Origin: Bigelowiella natans CCMP2755
Lineage: Eukaryota; Cercozoa; Chlorarachniophyceae
Direction of reading: 5' to 3'
Assembly (NCBI GenBank): GCA_000320545.1
Contig: ADNK01002518.1
Location: 23,501-87,500 of the forward strand
Length of the DNA stretch: 64,000 bases
Shown: positions 13,140-25,904 of the stretch, in pieces
Layout: each line of letters opens with the position of its first letter
Position numbering within the stretch: position 1 is the first letter of the stretch
Program-made: the position numbers and the translations under genes
The notes under the pieces: generated by a model
What the model was told of the DNA's origin: nothing
What the model saw: the letters and a program-made list of their open reading frames with translations, nothing else
The model's database searches: none

Positions 13140-14940
13140 TTGCTACTGGTAACAATATCATACATCTTATTCATTTTCCGCCAATCTCCTCCTCTTTCTC
13201 CTCCTCCTCCTCCTCTTTCTCCCAGGAATATTTTCCTTACTTGCAGCACAGATGGCAGTCTACGCCTATACAACATGCTTAGGGTACTACTACATCATCT
13301 TGCATTTATTTCAATATCATATACACGTATCATAATTGTAGAACTATCAGCAACATAAAACAATGTATTATCACCATCATTATCATCATCATTCTCTCAT
13401 CTGCTGCTGTGTTTCCTGAACTTTGTCGTTGTTGAATATGGTCGTTGTCGTCAGAATCCTCGCCCAGTGGTCTTGATGGAACCATCACCAGCCTATCTAT
13501 TCGATGTTCAATGGTCAATTGTTTTGCTGCTGCATTTTCAAGCTTAGATCCTCCTTCTTAATAATAATGATCATGATCATCCTATTACTACTACTACAGG
13601 TCAACATCACGTCCGCTTGTATTCGCTGTAGCAGATGCTACTGGTAGTAATAGTAGTAGTAGTAGTAGTAGTAGTAGGAGGAGGAGGAGGAGGAGGATTA
13701 GATCAGGAGGGAAGACTTATTTCTTATATACTTATTATTATTATTATCAGGTAAAATTCACATCTACGATCTGGGGGTTGAGACAATAAGTCCTATAATT
13801 TCTTTCCAAGCATCATCATCATCATCATCAAGCGTCGTAGAATCTATTGGGTCAAAGAAGGGAGGAATAAGGCGCCTTGCTGATAATGCTACAACAACAA
13901 CTACTACAACTACTACTGCTACTACTCCTACACAACAAGACAACAAACGTAATAAACTTTTTATAAGTAAATAACCAACACACCTGCAATAAAATGATGT
14001 TTTCTAATCTTTCAAATGATGTCATCTTATATTTCCTCCTGCTTGAGAAAGAAATAGTAGTATATTTGAATTGCATTTTTTCTCTCCTACATCAGTTTCA
14101 GTTATCTACTGTATATTTTATATGATGATTAGGCACACCTCCTACTTCCTCCTCCTCCTCATCATCATCATCATCATTCGATGGTGCTGGTGCTATCGTC
14201 GCTCTAAGCTTCAGTCCCCGTGATGGTAGACGATATAATGATGAGTTATAAAGTAGTAGTATGTATTTAGTAGTAGTGAAAAGAATATTAGAAGATACTA
14301 TGCATGGGGAGGAAGAAGGCACACAACGTTATGTTACTTAAAATATGAAAATGTAATATCACAACAGACAACAAACAGCCTTCCTTTTAACAATGATGAC
14401 TGTGGAGGAGCAATATATATTATCATCATCAACAACAACATCATAATATTATATGAATAACCTCATATCATCCTATCACATCATCACCATCATCTTTCTC
14501 ATCACCATTCTACCGTATCGATAAAACAACTACACACAATTCCAGATACTTAAGAAAAATGATGATGATGATGATGATAATAAAAGGCTTGATCATCTTC
14601 TCTCGCTACTATATTGTAGGAAGCATTCTTGCAGGTGCTGATGACAGTGGGCAAGTCGTGGTGTGGAGACTTAGTACACGTTTGTCCAGCATCCAAGAAG
14701 GAGAATTGGCACTCCTAGGTACTACTACTACTACTACTAACCATCTCTCCGAAGACCTTGTTACTATCTATCAAATAAAAGAGAGGCAGCATCTATGCGT
14801 ATTTTGATGTAAATGTTGTGCGTTGTAACATTCTACTGCTGTCTTGATGGTTAGAATCCTTGGGGGCTGTTGACGATGAGGACCAGAAGCTGCAGGTGAT
14901 ATTGTTACTATTTAAGGCCAACCAACATTATGTCATGTGA
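10439..14940 (+). CDS. DYNC2I2: Cytoplasmic dynein-2 intermediate chain 2 (WDR34 type, 676 aa)
   Basis: Thirteen exons join in phase: 10439-11449, 11632-11698, 11814-11949, 12109-12160, 12459-12530, 12678-12733, 13226-13283, 13455-13513, 13600-13643, 13751-13948, 14133-14225, 14620-14718, 14855-14940. The protein is a WD40 propeller. Blades include '[27 protein letters not shown]', 'LASISCDGLVLFWRL', 'MAFSKLDFVNYVVGTEGG', 'GGPVYGIAASPFHRNIFLTCSTDGSLRLYNM', 'YLFDVQWS' and 'ILAGADDSGQVVVWRL', in the order known for WDR34. It works in the dynein-2 motor that drives retrograde intraflagellar transport, so a cilium or flagellum is implied. Several introns are packed with TA, GT, CAT and TAC repeats; poly-Ser runs in exons 10-11 derive from the same repeat types. 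The start is the first in-frame ATG after AT-rich leader sequence. Confidence 0.93.
11716..12089. repeat. Paired (TA)n and (GT)n tracts in DYNC2I2 introns
   Basis: TA tracts at about 11716-11747 and 11970-12005 flank the third exon, and a (GT)n tract lies at about 12058-12089. Another TA tract follows at about 12908-12943. The TA tracts are perfectly self-complementary and could extrude as hairpins. They lie in introns 2, 3 and 6 of the reconstructed gene. Confidence 0.9.
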
Positions 14941-16269
14941 ATCTTGAAGACGCTATTATTGATGAATGATGACAACACATCGTTTCTAATAATAAGCATT
15001 TCGTGGAGAACATCATATGCCAACAATCTAACTCATGTGAATAATAGGCAAGCAGACGGCATAATCGAAGCAGCTCAAGTAGTAGTAGTAGTATTAGTAG
15101 GACGTCGGGTCCAGAGGAGAAGGAGAAGTAAAGGCTGATGATGATTCTAAAATGAATTAGCAGAAGATAGATAAATAGCATAGCAAAGAAGGGTAGGATT
15201 AATATAACTTTAGGCTTTGACTAAATTAGATAATGGAACAAAATGTTAAGAGGCTCACAAAAATAAACTGGCCCCGTTACTATCATAAGTCGTCATACTA
15301 TTCAGCAAACAAAGCATCATCCATCCTGTTTGCGCTAGAGACGATCCCTGCATGCGGCATTAGCAGCATGCGATGCATGCTCTATGCATTGTGTACGTCT
15401 GCTAGCTAGCCACACCGTGCATCGATCTAGACGTCTAAACGCATCCACTTCGTAGCACGTGCGCGTTCTAGCGCTGCATGCAACAGCTAGCGCAGCACTG
15501 AGCATCACTTGCTAGCATTGCTAGATTAGGACAATTAGGACTATTAGATGCTGCAACTGCATCACACCCTACTAGCCTAGCTAGCTAGCTATGACAAGAT
15601 GAAGGCATTGCTAGATTGGCTGTGCTAACTGTCTAACTGTGCCTGTAGAAATTGTGTTAATTGTTGCAGTCCACAAGTATGAGTACTACTACTGCGTCGC
15701 TCTGTCAACATATTTACACTAATAGCCACGAGCACCAACATATCTAAGGATCCTCGATGCAACTATTACGCAAAGGCATTGTGAATAAGGGGAAACATAC
15801 ACATCATTTACGAGTAGTAGTCTTTTTATTAATCGAACGGTTCCAAACAAAGCAGTCGATATATCATCGTTTTCAGATATACATTTTTCATCCAAAGCAA
15901 ATTGAATGTTCTCAACACAATGTATTCGTATTTGATTTGATGTAATATGATTTTAGGTGCTAATGGTTTTCTTCATGTGCAATGATGTACATATTGAAGT
16001 AATTCTCGTGTTACTTCATGTTCCATTGAGCATCAATCTAATTTACACTGATTTCTTCTTCTACACATCATAACATGATCAGAAAGCAAATCAGTCGCTG
16101 AATGATGATTCATTGAGTGTAGTATCATTGTGGAAAGTATATGTGCCAGCCACCAAACAACATGTCCTCAACTTTCAACAACACACTTTGAATGCACAAT
16201 CAACTAATTGTTCTCTAAATCATCATAATCATAAGCAGCAGTAGCAGCAGTAGCATATATGAACTGAAA
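14941..16269. other. Convergent intergenic island C
   Basis: The gap lies between the 3' ends of DYNC2I2 and the kinesin. 14941-15290 is AT-rich; an ORF there (14944-15138) is probably chance. From 15290 to about 15760 the sequence is dominated by palindromic words: 'gcatgcgatgcatgc' near 15367, 'gctagctagcc' near 15401, 'agctagctagctatga' near 15581. From 15760 to 16260 it returns to AT-rich, repeat-poor sequence without a recognisable gene. Confidence 0.6.
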
Positions 16270-17820
16270 CTAGGTAGCAATGGTTGTTGTTGTAGTAGTA
16301 GTAGTAGTAGTAGTAGCAGTCTCCTCCTGCATTCTAGCTTCAAATAATTCAAGTTCTCTTTGAATTAAGAGTTTATCTTGTTCCTGGATTTCTTCTTAAG
16401 TGATGTATTCTCGTCCCTTAATTTACTAATTGCATTTCTGCTTTTCACTTTTATTTCTCCCTTTTCATTTTGTAACTTGCGATTCTCTTTGTCAAGCTCC
16501 ACATTACGCCTTTCAAGAGTGATTAGTTGGCGCTTCTGAATGCCAAACCTGGAAGCATCCTCGTACACACTGACACGTCTAGCAGCACCACCGTTTGGGG
16601 CCTTGAGCGATGACAACGGCTGCAAAGAGGATCTCCTTTGAGTGCTTAGATTATTATTGGTACTTTTGTGATTTTGGCCTCCTCCTCCTCCCCCACAAGG
16701 CTCTTTTCCTTCGGAGGCAAAGAAGACCTCTCCATCAACAAATCCAAAATCACTTGGTACTTTAGTTTTCCTATACTTAGGTGATGGATTGTACTTGTTA
16801 TTAGCCCTGTTGTTGTTGTGACTAGCAGCACTAGACTCACTGCTACCCCCCCTTGATAAACTTCCTCTTTTTCTGCTGCTGCTGCTGTGATTACGTCTTT
16901 CAACAGAGCGTGTGAGAGATCGACTTGTAAGGAATCTTGAGGATGAATATGATGATGATGATGATGATGAACCTGCTTTTCTTCTTGAGCCGATTGTAGT
17001 ACGACTTCTGGCTTTAGGTTGCATCTTCTTCACCTTGTTCTTAAGAATTTGGATTTGTGTATCCTTCTGCCTAGATACTGATGATTGCTTACTCAACTTC
17101 TGCAGCAATTTCCTCTTTTCAAGCTCAGTGCGTCGTTTTTGTTTCATCATTCTTGTTAGTCGTAACTCCTTTTTCTTCGAGTGTTCCCTATACATCTTTT
17201 CTCTATCCTTCATTTCCTTCTGCACACGTGCTTTCTCCTTTTTGGCTCTAGACACTTCCTGTTTCAGGTTTCTAAGTCTAGATTCAGCTCTAATAAGATT
17301 GTTCCTTCTTGCTTCTTCTGCTTTAAGTTTTTTGCGAAGAGTCTTTAGCTGATTTGAAAGTTGCGTGAGTCTTTGCTGATGCCTTGGATTTTTGCCTGTT
17401 TTTTCCAGCTTCCTGAATTCGCTCTCCTTTTCTTTGACCTGTTTTTGGTAGTCATGAAGAAGTTCCTCAACCTCTACTTTCTGATTTTCAATACATTTAA
17501 GCTCAGAATGTAGACGCTCGATCTCGCCTTCTTTCTTTACGAGAAGCTGAGTCAGATTGGCCATTTGGCGTTTTGAGCGCTCAACGAACTCGTTATGATG
17601 ATGATCATCCTTGGCCATTTCGTGGACTAGATTGTCTACAGAATTATTATTATCTTCTTGTTGTTGTTCTTTAATGACAACAGCTTTCTTCTGTGATTCA
17701 TCATCATCATCAGCAGCAGCAGCAGAGCTACTTGTGACGTGAATAGAGAGAGAAGGAACAACAGGCTGCTTTGAAGTAGAGGAGGAGGCAAAACCTGACT
17801 TGCTCATTGGCTAAATTATG

Positions 17821-17857
<37 letters not shown>

Positions 17858-18280
17858 CTTTATCAATATATGTGTTATATATGTATACATATATACACGC
17901 AATTTTCGATCATCATCCTCATCATCCTCATCTCTTACTTAAAATAATACATTTGAAGCAAAGAAGCAACCTACTCCTACCTTTTTGAAAGGCCCATCAT
18001 CAATGAACATATCCTCACTTTCTTTTGATATCTTGGAGGATCCTTCCCCTCCAACTTTTATATCATCATTGTCGTTTTTAACAGTAATGGTGGTGCCTCT
18101 AGGAGAGATCTGTGGAGAAATATATGGTGATGCAGAAGTACTTGGAGCTTGTACCCAAAGCTCCTTGTACACTTTGATCTCCCGCATGGCAGCAAGATAT
18201 TTGATTTTGTAGTCTTTGAGAGCCTTGTTCTCTTCCTCGAGCTCCTGGATTCGAAGACGATACCTAAAAATTGAGATAAA

Positions 18281-18313
<33 letters not shown>

Positions 18314-20134
18314 ACCTTCCACCACCACCACTCCACGGTTTCTCTCTCATACCTCTTGACTTTTGCATCGTTGATTGAGAAGTTGAGAGTAGGCTTGTTC
18401 TTGATATTACGTACTTGAGAAGCATATCGTAGCGTCTGTATGCTTTCGTCCTTTTCAAGGAAAGGAGGAGGACAGACAACAACCCATAACAATTAATGAC
18501 TTAACATCAGAAACATTGCTATAACCAGCCTGAAAAAATGGTAAACCCCCCCCCTTTACACAACACCTCTACATTAGAACAGCAGGTAGCATCATAAGTA
18601 GCATCATTAGCAAGTACCTTATTATCATCTGCAGGGCTTACACAAGCAATTAGAACTGTGCGAGCATTGCCCCCGAGAGAATCCTTGAGGTAACATACGG
18701 AACTATTCTTCTCAATGAGTACATATCTTAGCATTGATGGTATACCTGTAGCAGTCGGGTGATTATACTATCACGGAAAGGAACATGAGGCTTTTTCTGG
18801 GAAAGAGCAGTGATGACCTATCATGGAAACCAGCAGTAGTAGTTGTAGTAGTAGTATCTTTGTAAATGATAAACTTTCTTCGTATTGATGGTGCTGTCTA
18901 AAATGTTCTCTACTACTAGTGATACGGTGAAGGAATATCAGGATATAGTAGTTTTCTTCTTTGATCGATTCTTGACAATATCATAAAATTTGAGAAGATG
19001 AACCTGACTCAAAGCAAAAAGGCCTTTATTAATTTGGATTCCTTCCTTGACTTGCTGCCCTTCTGCACCAGTTTTCTTCAACCTAATCGGGGGAGGAGAG
19101 AAAGAGAGAGGTTAAATATTAGCGTGACAAGGACATTAATTATCTTTATATTCCCTCCTCCCTATCATTGACTGTTGTTGTTGTTCTTCTTCTTCTTCTT
19201 CTTCTATTATGATGTACATGTAGCCATGCTATCTACTACTACCGCTCACTTCCTGCTAGATCCACAAAGTGGAACTTTGAAGAGAGAATCTAACAAGGAG
19301 GATCAAAGAGGAGTAAGATAGTGATGCTAAATGATTCTACTAAAAATCTCTTAATAATCTGGATCTTTCTCATAAAATAATCATTAAATCAAATATCTTT
19401 TATCGATCATCAAAGCAGCAACCTCATCAGCTTCAAACTCATTATCCCCTTGTTCAGCATCATTTTCTTCTTGCTGTTTATTTAAAAGTTGTTGTTGTTG
19501 TTAAGAGTACCGTTATGGCAGTGAATGATAATATTAGTGTACTACTACTACTACTACTACTACTACTCTACTACTTCAAGAACAACGTTTGATGATGAAG
19601 CTTTGCTCTCATCGTGATAATAATCATCATTATGATGGTGATAATGATTATGATGTTGATCATACTTTTGGCTTTTGAGTCAGCCATAAGGTGAAGATTG
19701 CATGAGATCGAGAACTTTCCTTGTTCCTGCATAATAATGATAATGATGATGATGATGATAATAATTAAAAAGAAGAAGGAGGACAAGGAGATCAAGCACT
19801 CAAATAATCTCATATATATATGATTTATTTATTGTTACATTTTTGTAGATCCAGTCGCCCTCGAATGACTGCCTTCTTCCAGGCATTTCATCACCTGGTA
19901 GGTAGGATGATGATGATGAAGCCTTATCTTGAACATTTATTACTTTTCTCTATATGCAAAACTAGATATAATACATATAAACTATTTCTATGTACATATA
20001 TAACCTCCTCAGGAGACTTGACCGTCCTCTTGTGAGCACACCGTATGTGCTCAATTGCTTCGGATTTATGCAATAGGTCTTGTATTTGCTCGTTGTATAT
20101 TTCAACAAATGTAGCCTGGAGTTCGCATGTCCTG

Positions 20135-20172
<38 letters not shown>

Positions 20173-20657
20173 TTTGAGTACTATAGTCATCACCTCTCTA
20201 TTTCAACAATCGATATTTTAACTTGTAATTTTTATGGTTTTGATGATTTCATGCTTTAAATGGGTGTACGTGAGAAAATAATGTCAATAATTGTCCATCA
20301 TTTGGTTCTTCTTCTTCTTCTTGTTCTTGTTGTTCTTCTCCTACTATTACTTGTTGAGCTTGTTGGTCACAGTATCGAATACTTCTTGACAAGCTTTAGG
20401 AATCACGCCATTACTACTTGAGCTGGCTGATGTTCCTTAGAATTTCAACATATACGAATAAACTTAGATCATCACCAAATGCTTATGTAATAATAGCAAG
20501 CTCTTAAGCTACTACTACTACTACTACTACTACCCATCGTGTAAGTCTTTCCTGAGCCAGTCTGTCCATATGCAATGATTGTTCCGTTGTATCTGCGTTG
20601 TTATTAGATTTATGATGATACGATGAGGAGATGATGCAATCAGGTAGCTTGCTGTTG

Positions 20658-20703
<46 letters not shown>

Positions 20704-21359
20704 GGAACTAATATCTTAATAGCTAATCTTAATTAATATATGATACTCACCCCTCTAAAAAGCTTTTGACGACAGGAGATGCTTGGCGGTATACGTCTTC
20801 TTGACGTGCCTTCTCAGCGAAAACTCCGTCATATGTGAACGATTTGCTATCGATTGCAACCTTTTTTGGTTTTAACATCATGGGTGATATTCTTGCTCGA
20901 ACGTTATCCTTACAACACAATCTGCAGATTGTAACTGACAACCGCTAGTAGTGACAATAACAATAATAATACTAATAATTATATCAATACCGATTTATCA
21001 GAAGATTGCACCACACTCCTCGCTCCTCGGTCTACTTCAAACTATAACATAGAAACAACATACGAACACTCATCAGAAAATTAGTGCACTATTTTCCATA
21101 CTTCTCGGTCTATTTTAAACTAAATGATGATGATGATGATGATGATGGTCATTAACAATTAACAACAACATGAGTGTAAGCACCTCCTCCTCCTTGCTTC
21201 ATAAATAAGGACAAGATATAGCATAAGTAGTAGTACCTTGAGTAGCGGCCGGATTCGAATAACTGCCTGAATGCAAGTGTTGTCCTCCTTTTCGTTTTCT
21301 TCTACCATGGTTGTTATCGTCGTCCCGTTGTTCTGTTCTGAGATATGTACCGCAAACAT
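16270..21359 (-). CDS. Kinesin-4-like motor with coiled-coil tail
   Basis: Motor exons run right to left: 21359-21237 ('IQAVIRIRPLLK'), 21041-20991, about 20935-20751 ('KSFTYDGVFAEK'), 20592-20534 (P-loop GQTGSGKT), about 20130-20010 ('FVEIYNEQIQDLL'), about 19290-19250 ('FHFVDLAGSER', switch II), about 19086-19008 ('LKKTGAEGQQVKEGIQINKG'), about 18815-18750, 18690-18620 ('DSLGGNARTVLIACVSPAD'), 18450-18340 ('LRYASQVRNIKNKP'). The order and wording fit the kinesin-4 group (KIF4/7/21/27). A coiled coil follows at 18265-17990, then a large exon 17810-16365 with a long basic coiled coil and Ser-rich linkers. Exon joins between 21041 and 20751 and around 20400-19300 are unresolved. The stop at 16365 may be premature: coding-like sequence continues in another frame to 16270. 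It is a microtubule motor; a ciliary role is possible but unproven. Confidence 0.85.
17822..17857. repeat. (CA)n tract at an intron 3' end of the kinesin
   Basis: About 18 CA units (TG on the coding strand) lie just upstream of the acceptor that opens the large kinesin tail exon. It is a typical example of microsatellites adjacent to splice acceptors in this window. Confidence 0.9.
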
Positions 21360-22968
21360 ATCAATGATGAGAAAAAGAAGAAGAAGAAGAAGAAGAAAAA
21401 GACCAAAACGACGAGGAGGAGGAAGAGGAGGAGGAAGCAGAAATTGAAGACCAACCTTCCAAATATATCTAATATTTACAAAATCTTTCAATGTTCGAGT
21501 GAAAATGCCATAAGGTGAAGAAGGGTACAGAGAAGAGGGGGGGGGTGGGACCCTGTTCAGAGGGAAAGCACGATGATGATTTTTTTGCTGCTGTATGCGA
21601 AAAATAAATCGGCAGCCTCATTGGCGCGCTTTTTACCTATATATGTCTTGTCGCAAGTATAGAATAACTTGGATTTCAATTTTCATTACGGTAGTACCAT
21701 CGTTGTACACGTTTTGAAAAAGGACTAGCCGTTGACAAACAGCACAAGTTATCCACAGCTTACGACATGGTCACTGGGTGGTCGCATGCTTAAAAACCCA
21801 ATATTTTACTAACGTGTTTTTATTGGGGAAGTATTTGCTTGTCGCAATGGATGAAATTCATGCAACAGCACATCAAAATACTGGTGCCTGTGAAAACACT
21901 TTCCCTTAGGGGACATGGAGGATGACGTGGTGGATGAGCAGCACGTCTGATGATCTGATGATCCTTTCGAATCAAGCATTGGAACTACTTCATTGATTCA
22001 TTCTTCGCATCTTCACCGTCAGCAGCGCAACGTGTTGTCTGTGCATGTGTTGAGTGGCAACAATGTTTCAGTGTTTCAATGCAAACCTCGGTTGAAACAC
22101 TTTTTCATCTTTTTCATCTTCTTCTTTCATCGACATCCTCATCATCTTCTTCTTCTGGCTTTTTTTTCTTTCCATCTTGAACTTCTGATGATCCTTTCAG
22201 CAGCAGCATCATCGGAATTGCTTCACTCATTTCCAGATTTGTCCATTCATTCAAGACACCAATCCTTCTCTTCCTTGGTGGTCTTGCTAGCTTGCTCTTT
22301 GGAAGGAAGTGGATGAGTCAGCACTCTGACACACGATCGATTTCCAGATCTACGCATCATTGAAGCAACGTCGTTCATTCATTCATCCATTCCCAGGTTC
22401 ATTCATCTAGTCATCTAGAGAGGGCGGGAGGGACATCACCGCTAGACTGGTCCACGTGCAACAAATTGAAGATGGGGCCCTGATTTGTGTGTGTGTACGC
22501 CGAACTCGAAGATTGCTAGATTGATCAATCGAAGGTTCAAAAGTGTTCTCTAGTTCTTGCAGTCATGGCGTGCGTGTGTGGACTGTGCAGCAGCTGCAAT
22601 GTTCGTTCACGTGCGCACGTTCGTTCGATTCGTGCGCGTGTGTGCGTTCATGAGCACGACTAGATGAGTGCAGTGTAAATGCAGCCACCCTGCCAGCCTG
22701 GAGGCGCGCGTTGCGCCATGCAAACTCGCTGTGTCTGCATCGTCTAGCATTGCTTGCTTTGATGCATTGATTGCATTGATGCGATGCTAGGATCGACTCT
22801 AGTGCGCGCTAGATTTACCATAGTTTAGCTGCTGAAACACACACACATACACACACATTCACTGATCTAATGATGGTGGCATCGTGCGTGCTATCACATC
22901 TGCACTACTCGTCGAATTGATATAACAAAAGGACACATTGCATTCAAAATGTCGTTCTGCCCCATTTG
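21360..22968. other. Kinesin upstream region and island D
   Basis: 21360-21640 holds the kinesin leader, with a CTT/GAA tract and the likely promoter. 21640-22400 is mixed AT-rich sequence with CATC/TTC runs. From about 22400 to 22860 it is palindrome-rich ('ggcgcgcgttgcgcc' near 22702, repeated 'gcgtgcgtg', 'gatgcattg'). No convincing gene, RNA or mobile element was recognised; the ORF at 21993-22316 is low-complexity. Confidence 0.5.
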
Positions 22969-25040
22969 TCATTTTCCCTTTGACATTTCTCGCAGAAGGG
23001 CAGCCTTTTCTATGTATCGACTTTTGTATTCGGTGCTCCGGTGAAAATCGTCCAACAGCATTGCCTGTGCATGAACAATGCTCAAAATGTACACAACAAC
23101 ATGGCATTACGATTTAACAAACCTGTAGCCAATCTGCCTTTCGTCGTTCCACCAGATTGCATCCTACATGATCAAATGTCCCGAGTAGGAGTTCCTCACC
23201 TTTTTTCATTCCAAACATGTCGCTCACACATTTAGTCGAATATTTACTCGCATCTGCCCATTCAGACTCGTTTTCAACAAGTCTCGCTGCTGATTTTGCA
23301 AAATCGATTAGATTATTGGCAACTATCCCTCCAAATTTGACTTTCTCTCCACGAGATGTGGTGGCTGTCGTCTCCCATTGTTCAGGAAGCATGCCTTCTG
23401 CGCCAATGGGCGTGGTAACGACAGGAGTTCCAACGCTCCAAGAGTCAGCAATTTTTCCTTTTATTCCCGCTCCGAACCTCAAAGGAGCCAGAAGGCAGCG
23501 ATGACTACCCAATGTCGAATATTGGCATTTCGCGGGGCCCTTATTATATAAAAATGGTTGTTGGTTTCCAAGTGAAAGGGCAAAGCAGGGTGAGTTGGAG
23601 CACCTCAACAAAGAAATTTTCTTTCGCGTTTGTAAGATTCATCATCGAAGCTGGGGGAAATGCACCATAAACTCGTAGACTATGTTTCTTGGGATTTTTC
23701 AGCTCCGATTGAATTGCAGGCCAAATTTCTTCCTTCAGCCAACGCACACTATCCGCATTTGGGGGATGTCGAAAATTTCCGATGCTAACAAAGTCAGAAC
23801 TGCGCATGCTCAAGTTACCATCATTCAGAATATTCTTATCTGAATAGAAAAAAGGTGCCAGTGCTAAGCGATCGAATGCAATACCGAACCTCTCCTTTAG
23901 CAACATTCTCTCGAAAGGGGACACAAGTAAGGTTAGATCGCTCCTAAGAATACTTGCTAATTCCCTTGTCAACCGTTCTTCTCTGATATCTAGCATTTTC
24001 GCTGTTTTCTTCACGGAGGTAGACTTCCAGAAGAAGTCAGATCTTCCCGTGGCGGTGGAAGATAGGAGTTTTTCAACGTGAGTTTGCCGCTGATTCCTCA
24101 GAAAGTGAAGATCCTGTGTATCGAGAACACGCATGCACGATGGAACTTCCTTTGCCACCCGCCAACCAAACATTTCCTCCTGATGCATAAGGAGGATTCT
24201 ATTTTAACATTAATCAAAAGCTTCATGGTTTTCTTGCGTCTAAATGATATTGTTATGAGAACCAACCATCGTGAATCGATCAAATATGGTCATGTCTGGC
24301 TGGAGATCTCGAACAAGGGAATCAAACTTTGGATCGTTAGGTTGTACAGCTTCAGTATTTACATTTGCAGCCCGCAATGCATCTACAGCCCCTCTTACGT
24401 CACGCGCTGGTGAGGCAAGAGTAACTGTTAGTTCTGGGACACGTGATAACATTTCAATGAGGCTCCAGGTCCGCAAGGCGGCTGCGGTTGTAGTTTTCTC
24501 TGGCCAAACTGCAAAATACAAAGTGCGAATGAAGTGGGGGATGCTGCCAATAGATACTAGTAAGATGTTTCTAAAATTATTCAGATAACCTGGAGTAATG
24601 ATGAGTATTCGACGACCTTTTAGCCATCGTTCCGACTGGCCTGCTGCTGGAGATTGCGCGGTTGACGTTCCGCTACATTGAACGAATAAACGCTTTTTGC
24701 TGCGAGCATCTCTTGCCAACTGTAAAAAAGGAGAACCAGCTAGTCTATTCATCGTGCGATATTGCCCGATCCGTTTAACATGATACGGTATCATAGTTCT
24801 CGTCGCAGTATTCTTGTCTGTAAGCCACTCCTTTTTGACTAAATTGCTACAATACTGCGTGTTACCTCGTTGGATCAAACCAATAAATAGCACGCAACTA
24901 ATAAAGCTGAATATGAGCAAAGATATCTGCTTTTTCAACTTGTGCTCTATCATAGACCATTCAAAGGGACCTAAATGATTCGGAATGGCGAGGCTACCCA
25001 GAGTGTTTGCGGTTTGTACGTGTGTGTTGAAAAAGCACAA
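22969..25040 (-). CDS. Membrane-anchored group-1 glycosyltransferase (609 aa)
   Basis: Five exons join in phase: 25040-24590, 24556-24267, 24179-23604, 23539-23123, 23064-22969. Near the N-terminus 'QISLLIFSFISCVLFIGLI' is one membrane span after a short basic stretch, giving a type II topology typical of Golgi or ER enzymes. The start could also be the later Met of 'MIEHKLKKQ'. 'RRILIITPG' opens the first Rossmann half. The second half carries 'CLLAPLRFGAGIKGKIADSW' and then 'SVGTPVVTTPIGAEGM', the E/G-rich nucleotide-sugar segment of GT4-like enzymes. The donor sugar and acceptor cannot be told from sequence. The C-terminal exon encodes a charged helix ending REMSKGK. Introns are short and repeat-free. 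Confidence 0.88.
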
Positions 25041-25904
25041 GCCTGCAAACGTTGAACAAATATTGCAGGGTGAGCACGGTATCAGTTAAGTGGACTGTAG
25101 AGGTGATTATAACAGTAGATCGACCAATCGATTCACAACCGATGATTCGTATTTCGTTCTGTTTTATAATGTTGTTTACTGTTCTGCAACAGTGGGTGTT
25201 ACAAAGAGCCGTCACATCACCCATGATTTTTGTTCGCTAACTTTTGATATTACTATGTTAAAATTATCATCCCAAGGAGGATTTATTGAAATAAATGATG
25301 GTACGATACGCGTTCTCTGGAGTCGTTCGGCATACACAAGGACTCGCTCTCGAGAGTAGGGTAGGGTAGGGAGGGTGGAAATGGATCTACCGGTAATGCT
25401 GTGCTCGTTGGAGTCGCAGAGACAAAATACGACGAAGAAGTGATGTCGTAGAGGAAAAATACCAACCAACTATTCGCACACATTTCCACCAAGATCGATG
25501 TCGTAGAGGCGAAATAGCGAACAGCTTACTTGATTAAGGTAATCATCTATGTGGTAGTATATGTAGGCCAACTCGTGCAGCATGTGCTTCAAGCTGCACA
25601 CTTCCGACATTGCAACATTACTACTTTGCGACAAAGAAAATAGCGTTCTTAGAAAAGAAATGGAAGGTGATTTTGCGATCGTCGTGATCTTTTGTTGTTG
25701 TTGTTATTGCTGACCATGTTCTCGTTCTTCGTTAACAAGCTGCCTTCCTTTCTTCCTTCCTCCTCCTGCTAAGAAGGTGCAATACGATGAGAAGACGAAC
25801 ACCTACGAGGAGCAGTTCGTTCCTTGCTTGGTGATGACAGTGGTGGCTTGAGCAATCGATGATTCGAATAAGAACAAGGAAAGAAGGAAAAAAATAAGAA
25901 TAAC
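25041..25904. promoter_or_regulatory. Divergent promoter region, glycosyltransferase/U-box gene
   Basis: This gap lies between two outward-facing start codons and has none of the GCTAGC/GCATGC words of the 3' islands. It contains a short repeated 'atgtcgtagagg' motif (25443 and 25498). At about 25778-25851 an open frame (KVQYDEKTNTYEEQFVPCLV..., ending in a stop) follows a pyrimidine-rich acceptor and has coding character. It could be the last exon of a small unrecognised gene or an upstream exon; I could not connect it to anything. Confidence 0.4.

Noticed and set aside
16912-17352. 146-codon + strand ORF opposite the kinesin tail
   Set aside because: It is rich in Phe, Ser, Leu and Cys, as expected for the antisense of a Lys/Glu/Arg coiled coil, which is the better-supported reading.
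24078-24588. + strand ORFs of about 110 codons opposite the glycosyltransferase
   Set aside because: The minus-strand exons carry the conserved glycosyltransferase motifs and join in phase, so these are shadows.
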